64,000 nt of DNA from Arcobacteraceae bacterium (GTDB lineage: Bacteria; Campylobacterota; Campylobacteria; Campylobacterales; Arcobacteraceae). Below the pieces are notes generated by a model that saw only the letters and a list, made by a program, of their open reading frames with translations, was not told where the DNA came from and made no database searches. Position 1 is the first letter of the stretch; each line of letters begins with the position of its first letter. Both the position numbers and the translations under genes were made by a program. The stretch covers positions 124,001 through 188,000 of the forward strand of contig JAIOSF010000021.1 in assembly GCA_021107755.1 (NCBI GenBank), given 5' to 3'. Below are positions 25,258 through 35,913 of this stretch, in pieces.

Positions 25258-26788
25258 TAAAGTCTTTTTTACTATATAAAACAATTTGAATTTTTGATTT
25301 ATATATACTTAAGTGACCGGAGGTTATGGTGATTTTTTCACCGTCCTTTGGTCTTTGTAACTCTTTGTAAAAGTAGAGTTTTATTTTTTCCTCTTTAGTT
25401 CCTTTTTTAAAATACAAATAACCTTTTTGATATACCCCAGTTAGATTTTTTATAATATTATTTTGATTTTTTATATCAAAAAGATTAATAGTATTAGCAT
25501 CTATATAATAGTTAGAATAATTCTCTATAGAGTTTAACTTTTGAATATCTGATATTTTTTTAATCTCTTTTAATCCATTATATAAATCAATACTATTTAC
25601 AACTATATTGTAACCAAAACCCAATTGTAAGTTTGATGGAGGATTAAAAATCATAATAGCTCTATCATTTTTTCTTTTAATGACAGCCATTTTTTTTGAT
25701 TTATAAATTACAATAATATTATCAAGTGGATAGCTAGTTACTGTTTGTACATTATAGAGGTGTTCTATTGTATTTATTTTTGAAGGTTGATTTTGTAAAA
25801 TATAATTTTGTTTATTTGTAGAAAAAATTGCATAAATTGGTAGGTGATCAGAATATCCATTATTTTTAAAGTTATTCCATCTTCTAATTTTATTCTTTTC
25901 TATTAGATAGTGAGTTTTAAATACATTAAAACTATTTTGAACATAAGAGATACCCTTTTGGTCAAATAATCCTTGAGATAAGATGATATTGTCAGGGGTA
26001 TTGTATTCCCCTTTGAATATTGTACTAAATTTTTTATCATTTAAATCTAACCATAGGTTATAATGTACCTTTTTATTGAAGTTAAGCATATGGTCTATGT
26101 GGATAAAGTTTTCTCTATCTGTAGTGTTTAAAATTTGATTTATACCTGTTATTCCAAAGCTATCATTTAAATTTTTATCATATTTGAAAGTTTGAAATTC
26201 ATTATAATTAGAATTTAGGTCACCTAAAATAATATAATCTTCATTTTTATCTAAACTATCAATCTCTTTTTTTAATCCCATTGCGTAGATAATTCTTTTG
26301 CTTTCTGCTGCTCTTTTTGAACGCCAATGATTGACAAATATTATTAACTTTTTGTCTTCAATTAAAACTGTAGCTTTTAAAATATATCGAGAATATTTGT
26401 CATTGGAATCTACATCAATTTTTGTTGAGTTTTTTATGGGATAGATGCTTAAAAGTGCAACACCTACAGAAGAGGTTTCTTTTTTAAGAAAAGTGTGATA
26501 TTTATATTGGGGAGCTTTTTTTACTAGAGTGTTAAGTGCCTCTTTAGATTCTATCTCTTGTAAAGCTATAATATCTGCATTCAAATCATTGATAACTTGT
26601 GCAATATTTTCTATTTTTTTAGAAAAAGAGTTTTTATTCCAAGTCTTTGTATTAGGTTTGTACTCTTTATATTCTGTTCCATCATATTTTAAATCAAAAA
26701 GATTTTCAACATTATACGACGCAACTTTAAAATCTTTTGCTTCTAAAAAAAATGAAAATACAAATATAAAAATATATAAGATTTTCAT
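25235..26788 (-). CDS. Secreted endonuclease/exonuclease/phosphatase family protein
   Basis: A 517-residue protein with a signal peptide (1-18). The N-terminal ~320 residues carry the EEP metal-dependent hydrolase motifs: SYNVENLFD, ALQEIES, FVNHWRSK, ILGDLNSN, and the final SDHLPI. The remaining ~190 residues are a beta-rich tail of unknown role. It could be an extracellular nuclease or a phosphodiesterase. It follows alaS by 16 bp on the same strand but lacks an obvious ribosome site. Its last 23 bp overlap cheV. Confidence 0.85.
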   Translation of the reverse strand: MKILYIFIFVFSFFLEAKDFKVASYNVENLFDLKYDGTEYKEYKPNTKTWNKNSFSKKIENIAQVINDLNADIIALQEIESKEALNTLVKKAPQYKYHTFLKKETSSVGVALLSIYPIKNSTKIDVDSNDKYSRYILKATVLIEDKKLIIFVNHWRSKRAAESKRIIYAMGLKKEIDSLDKNEDYIILGDLNSNYNEFQTFKYDKNLNDSFGITGINQILNTTDRENFIHIDHMLNFNKKVHYNLWLDLNDKKFSTIFKGEYNTPDNIILSQGLFDQKGISYVQNSFNVFKTHYLIEKNKIRRWNNFKNNGYSDHLPIYAIFSTNKQNYILQNQPSKINTIEHLYNVQTVTSYPLDNIIVIYKSKKMAVIKRKNDRAIMIFNPPSNLQLGFGYNIVVNSIDLYNGLKEIKKISDIQKLNSIENYSNYYIDANTINLFDIKNQNNIIKNLTGVYQKGYLYFKKGTKEEKIKLYFYKELQRPKDGEKITITSGHLSIYKSKIQIVLYSKKDFIKHVQEI

Positions 26789-26804
26789 TTTAGGAGGTTA
26801 GTAT

Positions 26805-29360
26805 CTAAATGTTGTTTTTAAGATACTTTAAAGCAGCAGTTTTCGCTTCTTCTATCTTTGATGGGTCTTTCCCACCTGCTTGTGCGAAGTCTGGTCTTCC
26901 ACCACCTCCACCACCAACAATTGGAGCAATAGCTTTTATCCAATCACCAGCTTTTATTGTGGTATCTTTCACCCCTGCAACAAGTAGCACTTTTCCATCT
27001 TTTTCTTGAAGCAGTAATGTTGCAACTTTATCATTACCATTTTTCATATCATCAACAAGTTTTTTAATATCACCTTGTGGCACAATATCAACAACAACTT
27101 TCACACCATTAATATCTAATTCATTTAAAGGTGTTGCTACATTTTCATGTACCTCTTTAATCTCATTCTTTAGTTGTTTTATTTGCTCTTTGAGTTTTGT
27201 GATACCTTGAATTATATCTTTATTTTTAACTTCATTTTCAACTTGAGCTATTTTTTTCAATGCATCTTTTGTATAACTAATTGCTGATAGTCCAACAACA
27301 GCTTCAATTCTTCTCACACCTGCACTTACACCACTCTCTTTTACTATATAAAAGCTTCCTATCTCTGCTGTGTTTTGTACATGTGTACCACCACAAAACT
27401 CAACACTTACATCACCAAATTCAACAACTCTTACCATATCACCATATTTTTCACCAAACATAGCTATAGCACCTTTGTTTTTAGCTTCTTCAATAGCTAA
27501 TTCTTCAACACTGCCTTTTAAGCCTCTAGCAATCATAGAGTTTACTAAATCTTCCACTTCTTCAAGTTGTTCATTTGTCATAGCTTTAGGATAAGTAAAG
27601 TCAAATCGGAGTCGTTTATCATCATTTAAACTTCCTGCTTGAGATACTGTGTCTCCAAGAACCATTTTTAAAGCACTTTGAAGTAGGTGTGTTGCACTGT
27701 GATGTTTTGCAACTTCTCCTCTATTTACAACAACAGCTGATACAATTTCTCCAACTTTTAAAGTTAAATTTTCAACTTTTACTTTAGAGATATTAAGACC
27801 ATGGAGTTTTTTTGTTTCCTCTATGATGGCAATATGTTGATCATTTTCCAATGCACCTACATCACCCTCTTGCCCACCACTTGTAGCATAGAATGGTGTT
27901 TTATCTAAAATTACCCATCCCGTTTGCTTCTCTTCTAATGTATCTATTTGTTTGAAGTTTTCATCTAAAAGAGCAACAATAGTACTAGTTGATCGAATAT
28001 GATCGTATCCTATAAATTTATTAATACCAATTTTATCTAGAAGTTCTTTGAATTCACCCTCGTTAAGTTCATCACCACTCCCTTTCCATGCTGCTTTCGC
28101 TTTTGTTTTTTGTTCATCCATACAAGCTTCAAAAGTATCAATATCTACTTTTAAACCTTTGTCTTTGAGCATATCTTCTGTTAAGTCTAATGGGAAACCA
28201 TGAGTATCATATAATGTAAATGCAATTTCACCACTAAATACCTCTTTTGTATTTTCTAACTCTGCATTAAAAAGTTCCATTCCGCTAGTAATAGTTTTGA
28301 AAAATCTTTCCTCTTCAAGTTCTATTTGCTCTTTTATATAATCTTTTTTCTCATTTAAGTCAGGGTATGCATTACCCATCATATTACAAAGAGTATCTAC
28401 AAGTTCTCCCATAAAAGCTACTCTAAATCCAAGAAGATATCCATGTCTTACAGCTCGTCTTAAAATTCTTCGTAGAACATATCCTCTTCCAACTTTGTCA
28501 AAAAGTATCCCTTGTGAAAGCATAAATACTACAGTTCTTACATGGTCTGCAATAACTCTAAAACTTCCAATGTTTTTTTCGTCACATTTTGTTGTACTCA
28601 TAGATTTTAATTTATCAATTAATGGAGCAAAAGCACTACTATCAAAGTTATTAAATACACCCTCTTTAATAGCAATAACTCTCTCTAAACCCATACCTGT
28701 ATCGATAGATGGTTTTGGAAGAGGATTTAATGTTCCATCTGCTGCTCTGTCATATTGCATAAATACAAGATTCCAAATTTCTAAAAATCTATCACCCTCT
28801 CCACCCATTTTATCTTCAGGTCCATTGAAGTTCTCTACACCTTGGTCATAAAAAATTTCACTACAAGGACCACATGCACCAGTGTCACCCATAGACCAGA
28901 AATTATCTTTATCTCCAAATCTCATGATTCTATCTTCTGAGATATGTTTTTTCCATAGTTCATATGCTTCATCATCATCATCATGAATAGTAACCCAAAG
29001 CTTTTCAACTGGTAGTTCAAGATTTTTTGTTATAAATTCCCAAGCGTATGCTATAGCATCTTCTTTAAAATAATCGCCAAAACTAAAATTACCTAACATC
29101 TCAAAAAGAGTATGGTGCCGTGCAGTATATCCCACATTTTCTAAGTCATTGTGTTTTCCACCAGCTCTGACACACAATTGGCAACTAGTTGCTCTTGGTA
29201 TTTTAGGAGTTGGTATGGCACCTGTAAATATATCTTTAAACTGAACCATCCCTGCATTTGTAAACAATAATGTTGCATCATCAGGTACTAGTGGTGCACT
29301 TGGTATAATTTCATGCCCTTTTGAAGCAAAAAAATCTAAAAACTCTTTTCTTATATTCAT
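26805..29360 (-). CDS. alaS: Alanyl-tRNA synthetase AlaS
   Basis: An 851-residue class II synthetase. The N-terminal catalytic core begins with the [17 protein letters not shown] block; the editing domain has the zinc/catalytic site HHSATHLLQ near residue 555 and CGGTHV near 655. A C-Ala domain with [15 protein letters not shown] near 825 closes the protein. The order and length are normal. The second gene of the transcript is the EEP protein. Confidence 0.97.
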   Translation of the reverse strand: MNIRKEFLDFFASKGHEIIPSAPLVPDDATLLFTNAGMVQFKDIFTGAIPTPKIPRATSCQLCVRAGGKHNDLENVGYTARHHTLFEMLGNFSFGDYFKEDAIAYAWEFITKNLELPVEKLWVTIHDDDDEAYELWKKHISEDRIMRFGDKDNFWSMGDTGACGPCSEIFYDQGVENFNGPEDKMGGEGDRFLEIWNLVFMQYDRAADGTLNPLPKPSIDTGMGLERVIAIKEGVFNNFDSSAFAPLIDKLKSMSTTKCDEKNIGSFRVIADHVRTVVFMLSQGILFDKVGRGYVLRRILRRAVRHGYLLGFRVAFMGELVDTLCNMMGNAYPDLNEKKDYIKEQIELEEERFFKTITSGMELFNAELENTKEVFSGEIAFTLYDTHGFPLDLTEDMLKDKGLKVDIDTFEACMDEQKTKAKAAWKGSGDELNEGEFKELLDKIGINKFIGYDHIRSTSTIVALLDENFKQIDTLEEKQTGWVILDKTPFYATSGGQEGDVGALENDQHIAIIEETKKLHGLNISKVKVENLTLKVGEIVSAVVVNRGEVAKHHSATHLLQSALKMVLGDTVSQAGSLNDDKRLRFDFTYPKAMTNEQLEEVEDLVNSMIARGLKGSVEELAIEEAKNKGAIAMFGEKYGDMVRVVEFGDVSVEFCGGTHVQNTAEIGSFYIVKESGVSAGVRRIEAVVGLSAISYTKDALKKIAQVENEVKNKDIIQGITKLKEQIKQLKNEIKEVHENVATPLNELDINGVKVVVDIVPQGDIKKLVDDMKNGNDKVATLLLQEKDGKVLLVAGVKDTTIKAGDWIKAIAPIVGGGGGGRPDFAQAGGKDPSKIEEAKTAALKYLKNNI

Positions 29361-29489
29361 TCTATTTTATCCGTTTTTTTATTTGAACAATTATTTTACC
29401 AAAAATATCATTTATAGTTTGTTATAAAAAGTTTATTTAAAGAAAAAGATTGTACAATTTTCCAATAAAACAATACAAAAGGATAATAG

Positions 29490-29807
29490 ATGGGTAAATA
29501 CATTGAATTAACAAACGACAACTTTGAAGCGTCAACATCAACAGGTGTTGCATTAGTGGATTTCTGGGCACCATGGTGTGGACCTTGTAGAATGATCTCT
29601 CCAGTTATTGAAGAACTAGCTGAAGAGTTTGAAGGCAAAGCTGCTATATGTAAAGTAAATACAGATGAGCAACAAGAATTAAGCACAAAATTTGGTGTTA
29701 GATCAATCCCTACAATCGTTTTTATGAAAGATGGAGAAATTGTTGATACTATGGTTGGTGCAGCTTCAAAACAAGCATTCACTGATAAATTAAATAGCTT
29801 ATTATAA
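29490..29807 (+). CDS. trxA: Thioredoxin TrxA
   Basis: A 105-residue thioredoxin with the canonical active site WAPWCGPC and the cis-Pro loop RSIPT. It serves Bcp, ribonucleotide reductase and other reductive enzymes and is reduced by TrxB. A good AAAGGA site precedes the ATG, and an intrinsic terminator follows 23 bp after the stop, so it is a single-gene unit between alaS (divergent) and the SUI1 gene. Confidence 0.96.
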   Translation: MGKYIELTNDNFEASTSTGVALVDFWAPWCGPCRMISPVIEELAEEFEGKAAICKVNTDEQQELSTKFGVRSIPTIVFMKDGEIVDTMVGAASKQAFTDKLNSLL

Positions 29808-29830
29808 TAATATAATTTTTCACAAATTAA

Positions 29831-29868
29831 AGGGATTTTAGAGTCTTAACTCTAAAGTCCCTTTTTTT
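29831..29868 (+). terminator. Intrinsic terminator of trxA
   Basis: A 14-bp stem (AGGGATTTTAGAGT with ACTCTAAAGTCCCT, one G-U) around a CTTA loop, followed by seven T residues. Confidence 0.92.
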
Positions 29869-29899
29869 ATAACTATATTTATTAATATAAAGGATAAAA

Positions 29900-30220
29900 A
29901 TGTTTACAATGGGTGCTAAATTAGAGGGAGAAAGTTGGGAAACTAGTAGAATGAAAGACCCAAAAAAAATGGGTGAAAAAATAGAAAAAAATCAACATCA
30001 ACTAGTCTTTACCTTTGAAAAAAGAAAGGGGAAACCTGTAACATTAGTGGGGAGATTCTTTTTGAGTGTAAATGAAAAAAAAGAAGTTTTAAAATTACTG
30101 AAAAAAAAGCTTGGATGTGGTGGAACTATCAAAGAGGAATGGATAGAGATACAAGGTGATAAAAAAGAGAAAATCATAGAAGTACTTGAAGCTGATGGTT
30201 GGAAATTTAGAAAAAAATAA
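29900..30220 (+). CDS. SUI1-domain translation factor (YciH-like)
   Basis: A 106-residue protein related to eukaryotic eIF1/SUI1 and E. coli YciH. The C-terminal two-thirds has the SUI1 block KPVTLVGRFFL, LKKKLGCGGTIKEEWIEIQG and EVLEADGWKFRK. Such proteins bind the 30S subunit and affect start-codon selection. That may matter in this genome, where several starts appear leaderless or non-standard, but the link is speculation. A clear AAAGGA site precedes the ATG; nnr follows within 10 bp. Confidence 0.85.
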   Translation: MFTMGAKLEGESWETSRMKDPKKMGEKIEKNQHQLVFTFEKRKGKPVTLVGRFFLSVNEKKEVLKLLKKKLGCGGTIKEEWIEIQGDKKEKIIEVLEADGWKFRKK

Positions 30221-30229
30221 GGATAAATT

Positions 30230-31630
30230 TTGCAAAAAGTTTTTGATGAAGTAAACTCTTTAGATAGAAAATGTTACGAAAAATATCTTTTAAGTGAAGA
30301 TATATTAATGGAGCATGCGGCCATATCTATGATGAGCTATATAGAGAAAAAGTTTGTAAAAAATAGTAAAATTTTAATAGTATGTGGAAGTGGTAATAAT
30401 GGTGCAGATGGCATTACTCTAGCTCGCCTTTTGTATGGATTATATGATGTATCATTATATTTAGTTAAAAAGCCAAAAACTCAAATTGGAAAACTACAAC
30501 TCAAACGGGCTGTAAAAGTTGGTGTTCAATATTTAGAAACAAAAGATCTTCTAACTAAAGAGTACGATGTAGTTGTAGATGCATTGTTCGGAAGTGGCTT
30601 TGACAAAGAGATGACAAAAGAGTATCGTGAGTTAATAGAACATCTCAATAGTATTAGTGGTTACAAAATTGCATGTGATATTCCAAGTGGTATTAATAAA
30701 AAAGGGCAGATAAATCAGATAGCCTTTAAAGCCGATAGAACAATCACAATGGGAGCTTTAAAAAAATCACTTTTTTTAGATGAAGCAAAAGAGTATATTG
30801 GAAGAATTACTGTATCTGATTTAGGAGTCTATAAAGAATTATATGAGAATAGTTCAGATATATGTATATTAGATATTGATGATTTACACTTACCATTAAG
30901 AGATAATTCCAATACTCATAAAGGGAACTTTGGTCATCTTAGTGTTATTGTTGGTCAGATGCAAGGTGCTGGAATATTGTGTGCTGATGCTGCTTTTAAT
31001 TTTGGTGTTGGATTAGTAAGCGTGATAAATCATAAAGAATATCAGCTTCCATACCATATTATGCAAAGTCACAAATTACCAAAAAATACAACAGCTATTG
31101 CAATTGGCATGGGGCTTGGTAATTATGAACAAAATGAGATTTTAGAGATATTAAACAAAGATATTCCTAAAGTAATTGATGCAGATATGTTTTATGAAAA
31201 AGATATAAAAATAGTGTTAAATAAAGAGAATATTGTACTAACTCCACATCCAAAAGAGTTTTGTTCTCTTTTAAAAATTACTGCTATTGATGATATTTCT
31301 GTTGAAACTTTACAAAAAAATAGATTTAAATATGTGGAAAAGTTTTGCAATAAGTATCCAAAAGTAGTATTAGTTTTAAAAGGTGCAAACACAATAATAG
31401 CTCAAAATAAAAAAGTGTATATAAATCCACATGGAAGCAGTAAACTTAGTTTTGGTGGAAGTGGTGATATTTTAAGTGGATTGGTAGGGTCGCTACTTGC
31501 ACAAGGGTATAGTTGTATTGATGCTGCTATAAATGGAAGTTTAGCACATACTATATCTGCATTGCAGTATACGGGTAATGATTATTCCATGACACCTGAT
31601 GATTTAATAAGTGGTATTAAAATATTATGA
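30230..31630 (+). CDS. nnr: Bifunctional NAD(P)H-hydrate repair enzyme Nnr
   Basis: A 466-residue fusion of two NAD(P)HX repair activities. The N-terminal YjeF epimerase domain (1-~205) has VCGSGNNGADGITLARLL. The C-terminal ADP/ATP-dependent dehydratase domain has LTPHPKEF and GGSGDILSGLVGSLLAQG. The start is TTG, placed 6 nt after AAGGA. Its end overlaps cutA by 4 bp (ATGA), so translation is coupled. Confidence 0.92.
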   Translation: MQKVFDEVNSLDRKCYEKYLLSEDILMEHAAISMMSYIEKKFVKNSKILIVCGSGNNGADGITLARLLYGLYDVSLYLVKKPKTQIGKLQLKRAVKVGVQYLETKDLLTKEYDVVVDALFGSGFDKEMTKEYRELIEHLNSISGYKIACDIPSGINKKGQINQIAFKADRTITMGALKKSLFLDEAKEYIGRITVSDLGVYKELYENSSDICILDIDDLHLPLRDNSNTHKGNFGHLSVIVGQMQGAGILCADAAFNFGVGLVSVINHKEYQLPYHIMQSHKLPKNTTAIAIGMGLGNYEQNEILEILNKDIPKVIDADMFYEKDIKIVLNKENIVLTPHPKEFCSLLKITAIDDISVETLQKNRFKYVEKFCNKYPKVVLVLKGANTIIAQNKKVYINPHGSSKLSFGGSGDILSGLVGSLLAQGYSCIDAAINGSLAHTISALQYTGNDYSMTPDDLISGIKIL

Positions 31631-31938
31631 AGCTTATTATTATCCAAACATCTTTTGATAGTAAAAAAGAGGCTAAAATATTTGCAAAATTCTTATTAAA
31701 AGAGAAACTAGCAGGTTGTATACAAATAAGTACAATTAAGTCATTTTATCATTGGAATAATCAAATTTGTGAAGATAAGGAATATTTGCTCTCAATAAAA
31801 ACTAAAAAAGAAAATTATAAAAAGATTCAAAGGAAAATTAAAGAGAATCATAGCTATGATTTGCCAGAAATTATAGCTATAAAAATCACAAAAAATAGTC
31901 GTGAATATAAAAAATTTATAAAGGAAAATACAATATGA
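31627..31938 (+). CDS. cutA: CutA1 divalent-cation tolerance protein
   Basis: A 103-residue CutA1-like protein, expected to form a ferredoxin-like trimer. It shows the family blocks [31 protein letters not shown] and [12 protein letters not shown]. CutA was linked to copper tolerance in E. coli, but its general role is unsettled. It is coupled to nnr (ATGA overlap) and in turn overlaps thiG by 4 bp, so the three genes form one operon. Confidence 0.92.
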   Translation: MKLIIIQTSFDSKKEAKIFAKFLLKEKLAGCIQISTIKSFYHWNNQICEDKEYLLSIKTKKENYKKIQRKIKENHSYDLPEIIAIKITKNSREYKKFIKENTI

Positions 31939-32717
31939 ATGATCAAATCCTAAAAGTAGGTAAATACGAATTTAATAGTAGATTAATTGTTGGTAGTGGA
32001 AAATATAAAGATTTTCAAACAACTCGTGAAGCAACAATAGCAAGTGGAAGTGAGCTTATAACTGTTGCAATACGAAGAGTTAATATCACAAACCCAAATG
32101 AGGAAAATTTACTAGATTATTTTAAAGATACAAATATCAAGCTTTTACCAAATAGTGCAGGGTGTTTTACAGCTGATGAAGCTATTACAACATTTAGACT
32201 TATGAGAGAAGCTACTGGGATTGATATCATTAAACTTGAAGTTATAGGTGATGCTACAAAAACATTATATCCAGATGTTATAGAAACTATAAAAGCGTGT
32301 GAAGTATTAAAAAAAGATGGTTTTACAATTATGGCTTATACAAGTGATGATCCAATAATAGCAAAAAAACTTGAAGATGCAGGGGCAGATGCTATTATGC
32401 CATTAGCAGCTCCTATTGGAAGTGGTTTAGGTATCCAAAATCCTTACAATATTGCATTTATAAAAGATGCAGTAAAAGTTCCTGTGATAGTTGACGCAGG
32501 GCTTGGGTGTGCAAGTGATGCAGCCGTTGCTATGGAACTTGGCGCTGAGGGGATTTTAGCTAATACAGCTATTGCTCAAGCACAAAACCCAATGCTTATG
32601 GCAGAAGCTTTTAAACATGCAGTCATAGCAGGTCGTATGGGTTACAAAGCAGGAAGAATCCCTAAAAAACCATATGCAACAGCTTCCTCTCCAATAGATG
32701 GTTTGATCCAGTTTTAA
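31935..32717 (+). CDS. thiG: Thiazole synthase ThiG
   Basis: ThiG forms the thiazole phosphate ring of thiamine from deoxyxylulose phosphate, dehydroglycine and ThiS thiocarboxylate. The 260-residue TIM-barrel has the start block [15 protein letters not shown], the catalytic Lys in [10 protein letters not shown], and phosphate-binding [14 protein letters not shown]. thiS, thiF and thiH are not adjacent, which is unusual; a ThiE-like gene is at 36 kb. No TPP riboswitch is visible upstream of the operon. Confidence 0.95.
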   Translation: MNDQILKVGKYEFNSRLIVGSGKYKDFQTTREATIASGSELITVAIRRVNITNPNEENLLDYFKDTNIKLLPNSAGCFTADEAITTFRLMREATGIDIIKLEVIGDATKTLYPDVIETIKACEVLKKDGFTIMAYTSDDPIIAKKLEDAGADAIMPLAAPIGSGLGIQNPYNIAFIKDAVKVPVIVDAGLGCASDAAVAMELGAEGILANTAIAQAQNPMLMAEAFKHAVIAGRMGYKAGRIPKKPYATASSPIDGLIQF

Positions 32718-32726
32718 AGGCTTTTT

Positions 32727-32759
32727 AAGAGAATTTTGAAATTTCTTCAAAATACTCTT
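32727..32759. other. Long hairpin between thiG and the tRNA promoter
   Basis: A 14-bp stem with one mismatch (AAGAGAATTTTGAA with TTCAAAATACTCTT) around ATTTC. There is no following T-run, and its right arm touches the TTGACA box of the tRNA promoter. It may protect the thiG mRNA 3' end or act as a weak terminator. Confidence 0.5.
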
Positions 32760-32786
32760 GACATTCAAAGAAATTTTTTATATAAT
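32758..32786 (+). promoter_or_regulatory. Consensus sigma-70 promoter of the tRNA operon
   Basis: TTGACA at 32758-32763 and TATAAT at 32781-32786 are separated by 17 nt, a full consensus promoter. A strict -35 box is unusual in Campylobacterota. The first tRNA begins 37 nt after the -10. Confidence 0.9.
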
Positions 32787-32822
32787 TCCACTCCATTTTA
32801 AGAAGATATTCTTGAAATTATT

Positions 32823-32900
32823 CGGAGTGTAGCGCAGCCTGGTTAGCGCACCTGGTTTGGGACCAGGGGGCCGGAGGTTCGAATCCTCTCACTCCGACCA
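32823..32900 (+). tRNA. tRNA-Pro (TGG)
   Basis: A full cloverleaf: acceptor CGGAGTG/CACTCCG, anticodon loop TTTGGGA with TGG, T loop TTCGAAT, and an encoded CCA. It is first of four tRNAs in one transcript. Confidence 0.97.
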
Positions 32901-32940
32901 TGTTATTTTAAAACTTTTTGATAAATTTATATTTACTTAT

Positions 32941-33018
32941 GGTAGGTATAGCTCAGTCGGTTAGAGCGTCTGGTTGTGGTTCAGAAGGTCGCCGGTTCGA
33001 TTCCGGTTACTTACCCCA
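32941..33018 (+). tRNA. tRNA-His (GTG)
   Basis: The anticodon loop TTGTGGT gives GTG. The extra 5' G (-1) pairs with discriminator C73, the identity mark of tRNA-His; the acceptor is GTAGGTA/TACTTAC with one G-U. CCA is encoded. Confidence 0.96.
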
Positions 33019-33041
33019 TCTTATAAATTTATTAAGCAAAT

Positions 33042-33118
<77 letters not shown>

Positions 33119-33146
33119 TTAATTGCTATCAATTAACTACATTTAT

Positions 33147-33231
33147 GCGGATGTGGTGAAATTGGTATACACGCCAGACTTAGGATCTGGTGCCTAACGG
33201 TGTGAAGGTTCAAGTCCTTTCATCCGCACCA
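33147..33231 (+). tRNA. tRNA-Leu (TAG)
   Basis: The acceptor is GCGGATG/CATCCGC, the anticodon stem CCAGA/TCTGG encloses CTTAGGA (anticodon TAG), and a long class II variable arm (TGCCTAACGGTGT region) follows. CCA is encoded. It is last in the tRNA operon, before the terminator. Confidence 0.97.
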
Positions 33232-33262
33232 TCGTGTAGTTAAGTGATAGCAATAGAAAAAA

Positions 33263-33287
33263 GCTCCAAGAAATTGGAGCTTTTTTT
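33263..33287 (+). terminator. Intrinsic terminator of the tRNA operon
   Basis: GCTCCAA and TTGGAGC pair around a GAAA tetraloop, extended by A-T pairs, and are followed by seven T residues, 32 bp after tRNA-Leu. Confidence 0.92.
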
Positions 33288-33341
33288 ATGCTTAAAATAC
33301 TGTAAAAGAAGTTAACTGTAATAATTGATAGTATAAAAAAA

Positions 33342-33369
33342 GGGTGGCTAGAAAGAAACTAGTCCACCC
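33342..33369 (-). terminator. Terminator of the 622-residue chemoreceptor gene
   Basis: GGGTGGCTAG pairs with CTAGTCCACCC (one bulged T) around a 7-nt loop. An A-run on the left and a T-run on the right make it usable on both strands. It lies 23 bp past the chemoreceptor stop. Confidence 0.85.
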
Positions 33370-33391
33370 TTTTTAATTATTTTTTACAGTA

Positions 33392-35260
33392 CTATTCTGT
33401 AAAAGAGTTTTTCCCAATAAATTCTTTTGAATTTACATCAGAAACTATCTCTTCAGCCATAGTATTTGTTTGTACTGCTATATCTTTTGTATGGGTAGCT
33501 GTAGAGGCATTTTTTTGAGTTTGTCTATCTAATCCACCTATCGCATCATTTATTTGTTCTATCCCAGTTCTCTGTTCTCCTGCTGAGGCAGAAACATCTT
33601 CAATTACACTAATAGTATTTTGAATATTTTCATTTAAAAAATCATAGCCATGAATCATACCATCAGAGATAGATTTCCCTTCAGTTGCTTTTTGCATAGC
33701 AGTTTCAACTAAATTTTTAATCTCATGAGCAGCATCTGCACTTCTTGAAGCCAAGTTTCTTACCTCTTGGGCAACTACAGCAAACCCTTTTCCAGCTTCT
33801 CCAGCTGTTGCTGCTTCTACTGCTGCATTTAAAGAGAGAATATTTGTTTGAAATGCTATTTGATCTATTACAGAAATAGCATCATTTATTGATGTTACTT
33901 GTACATTTATATCATCCATAGCAGTTGTTGTTTTATGTGCTAAATCTTCACCATCTTTAACTGCATTTGTTAATTCAGCAGCATAGTTTAGCATTTTTTG
34001 AATATTTGAAGAATTACTTTTCATTGTACTTGTAATCTCTTCTAATGCAGCAGCTGTTTCTTCTAGTGATGCAGCAGATTCATTTGAACTAGAATCAAGT
34101 TCACTTACATTTTTAAGTAAAATAGTAGAGTTTTTTTCTAGTTTAAGACCATTTCCTAAACTATCTGATAACATTTTAGAAATAACATCTCCTAAATTAT
34201 TTACCCCATTACTAAGTTGAGCTAGTTCAGCACTAATATCTCCTTTATCAACTTTTTTAGTATAGTCTTGATGTGCATAACTATCTAAAACACTAAGCAC
34301 TTTTGAAATATTTGTATCCATAGCGTCAATCATATGATTCATAACATCTTTTAGTTCATTTAACTCATGGTTATTTGATTTTTTTGTTATTCTTTCAGTG
34401 AGTTTTCCATTGGTTACACTGTTGGCAATTTGTGTAGTATTCTCAATAAGTTCATGATCAATTTGTTGATTTTTCTGGATATTAGTGATATTTTCATTTA
34501 CTAAATGTGCCATAGTTCCAATTTCATCTGTACTTCTCTCATCTAGTAAAACAGTTTTATCCGTTTTTTTATTTAAGTAATCAAAAAATTCTAATAATCC
34601 CTTTTGAAATGTAACAATTGGTTTTATTAGTTGATATACTGAGATGTAGTAACTTATTAGTATAAAAAGTATTAAACACAGTATTGATATTATAAGTGAA
34701 AGTTTCATCTGATTATTTAATTTTGTTTCACTATCTGTCTGAATTTCATCGTAGTATTTTTTAACATTTGCATCCAGTTTTGTTAAACTTTTTTTAATTT
34801 TGAAAAAATAAGGTGAAATATCTATTTGTGCTACAGTACCGACTAAATCTAAGTCTTCATCTTCATAAGCAGGAAGTATTTTTTCGATAATGATTTTTTT
34901 CATCAATAACCAATCTTGCTTAATCTCTTCTACTAGTTTTTTATTTTCTAAAAAAATATCATCATTTAAGTTTTTGAATTGCTTTTCAATTACAATAAAT
35001 TTCTTTTTCATAGTGTCATAAGAGCCAACAGGGGCCGCAAAATCACTTCGAACTTCTATCATATTAGAAAAAGTCCATTTGATATTTTCTTCTAATTGTT
35101 TTATTTTATTTGCAGGTAGTACAGCTTTTGTAATAAAGTTATCTAATGATACTTTACCTTGGTTTGAACTGACTATGGTCATACTAGCTGAAAATAAAAT
35201 CCCGATTAGTCCTATAATAACTAATAATAGCATTTTTAATTTGATTGACATGTTTTTCAT
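33392..35260 (-). CDS. Methyl-accepting chemotaxis protein
   Basis: A 622-residue transmembrane chemoreceptor. Residues 8-30 form the first membrane segment, 31-190 a helical periplasmic ligand domain of the four-helix-bundle (4HB_MCP) type, and about 190-212 the second membrane segment. HAMP-like linkers follow, then the signalling domain with tip [20 protein letters not shown]. There is no CZB domain and no CheR-tethering pentapeptide. An AGGAA site precedes the ATG. The signalling region is very similar at the DNA level to that of the receptor at 11.3 kb. Confidence 0.93.
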   Translation of the reverse strand: MKNMSIKLKMLLLVIIGLIGILFSASMTIVSSNQGKVSLDNFITKAVLPANKIKQLEENIKWTFSNMIEVRSDFAAPVGSYDTMKKKFIVIEKQFKNLNDDIFLENKKLVEEIKQDWLLMKKIIIEKILPAYEDEDLDLVGTVAQIDISPYFFKIKKSLTKLDANVKKYYDEIQTDSETKLNNQMKLSLIISILCLILFILISYYISVYQLIKPIVTFQKGLLEFFDYLNKKTDKTVLLDERSTDEIGTMAHLVNENITNIQKNQQIDHELIENTTQIANSVTNGKLTERITKKSNNHELNELKDVMNHMIDAMDTNISKVLSVLDSYAHQDYTKKVDKGDISAELAQLSNGVNNLGDVISKMLSDSLGNGLKLEKNSTILLKNVSELDSSSNESAASLEETAAALEEITSTMKSNSSNIQKMLNYAAELTNAVKDGEDLAHKTTTAMDDINVQVTSINDAISVIDQIAFQTNILSLNAAVEAATAGEAGKGFAVVAQEVRNLASRSADAAHEIKNLVETAMQKATEGKSISDGMIHGYDFLNENIQNTISVIEDVSASAGEQRTGIEQINDAIGGLDRQTQKNASTATHTKDIAVQTNTMAEEIVSDVNSKEFIGKNSFTE

Positions 35261-35280
35261 AATATTCCTAAATCATATAT

Positions 35281-35310
35281 AAAGATAAAGAGTATAAAGT
35301 CTTTATCTTT
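35281..35310 (-). terminator. Hairpin between rhodanese and chemoreceptor genes
   Basis: A perfect 10-bp stem (AAAGATAAAG with CTTTATCTTT) around a 10-nt loop, 12 bp after the rhodanese stop. There is no good U-run on the minus strand, so termination is likely but partial. Confidence 0.5.
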
Positions 35311-35322
35311 AAATTTTTTGAG

Positions 35323-35784
35323 TTATTCTACTGGATTGCCAGCTTTTTTCCAAGCAGGAATTCCATCTCTCATCCAATGTACATTTGTATAACCTAATTT
35401 TTTTGTAAGTACAACAGCAGCTTTGTATGATTTCCAACATTTTTCACCATTACAATAAGTGATTAATGCAGCTCCTTTATCAGTAGGAAGATTTTCAGTT
35501 TGAAATTTATCTGCACTTTGATCCCAAGCAGCTAATTTGTTTTTATTTCCACCTTTTTCATCATAATATGCTCTAATAGCACCTTTAATTCTATTTTGTG
35601 AAACTTCCATTGGTTTTCTTGTGTCAAGAAAAGTTGCACCACTATCAAATAGTTTTTTTGCATCTGCAACAGAGATGTATTTAGCACCCATTGTAGCTGC
35701 CTCAGCTGGTTCAGGTGTAGTAGGTTTAGCAGCAAAAGCCACTCCAACAAATATTACAAAAAGTAATAAAATAATTTTCTTCAT
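35323..35784 (-). CDS. Periplasmic single-domain rhodanese
   Basis: A sulfurtransferase-fold protein of 153 residues. I start it at the ATG ending at 35784 because AAAGGAGA lies 4-5 nt upstream and a signal peptide (MKKIILLLFVIFVGVAFAA) begins there; a longer in-frame start at 35811 would bury it. The domain has FLDTRKPMEVSQNRI and the active-site loop YCNGEKCWKSY with a candidate cysteine. The donor and acceptor are unknown; a periplasmic rhodanese fits a sulfur-oxidising cell. A second one is at 49.3 kb. Confidence 0.88.
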   Translation of the reverse strand: MKKIILLLFVIFVGVAFAAKPTTPEPAEAATMGAKYISVADAKKLFDSGATFLDTRKPMEVSQNRIKGAIRAYYDEKGGNKNKLAAWDQSADKFQTENLPTDKGAALITYCNGEKCWKSYKAAVVLTKKLGYTNVHWMRDGIPAWKKAGNPVE

Positions 35785-35913
35785 TTTCTCTCCTTTTAAT
35801 AAGATAAACAATCTTATCAGAGATAATATAAGAGTTTAATAAAACTTATAATTAAAATATTTAAGTAATTTGTAAAGTCATAATATAAGTAAATTCTATA
35901 ATTTGTTTTAAAA

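Noticed and set aside
29808-30229. TPP riboswitch controlling nnr-cutA-thiG
   Set aside because: The thi-box core sequences (CUGAGA and the downstream conserved arm) are not seen upstream of this operon or before the thiE-like gene.
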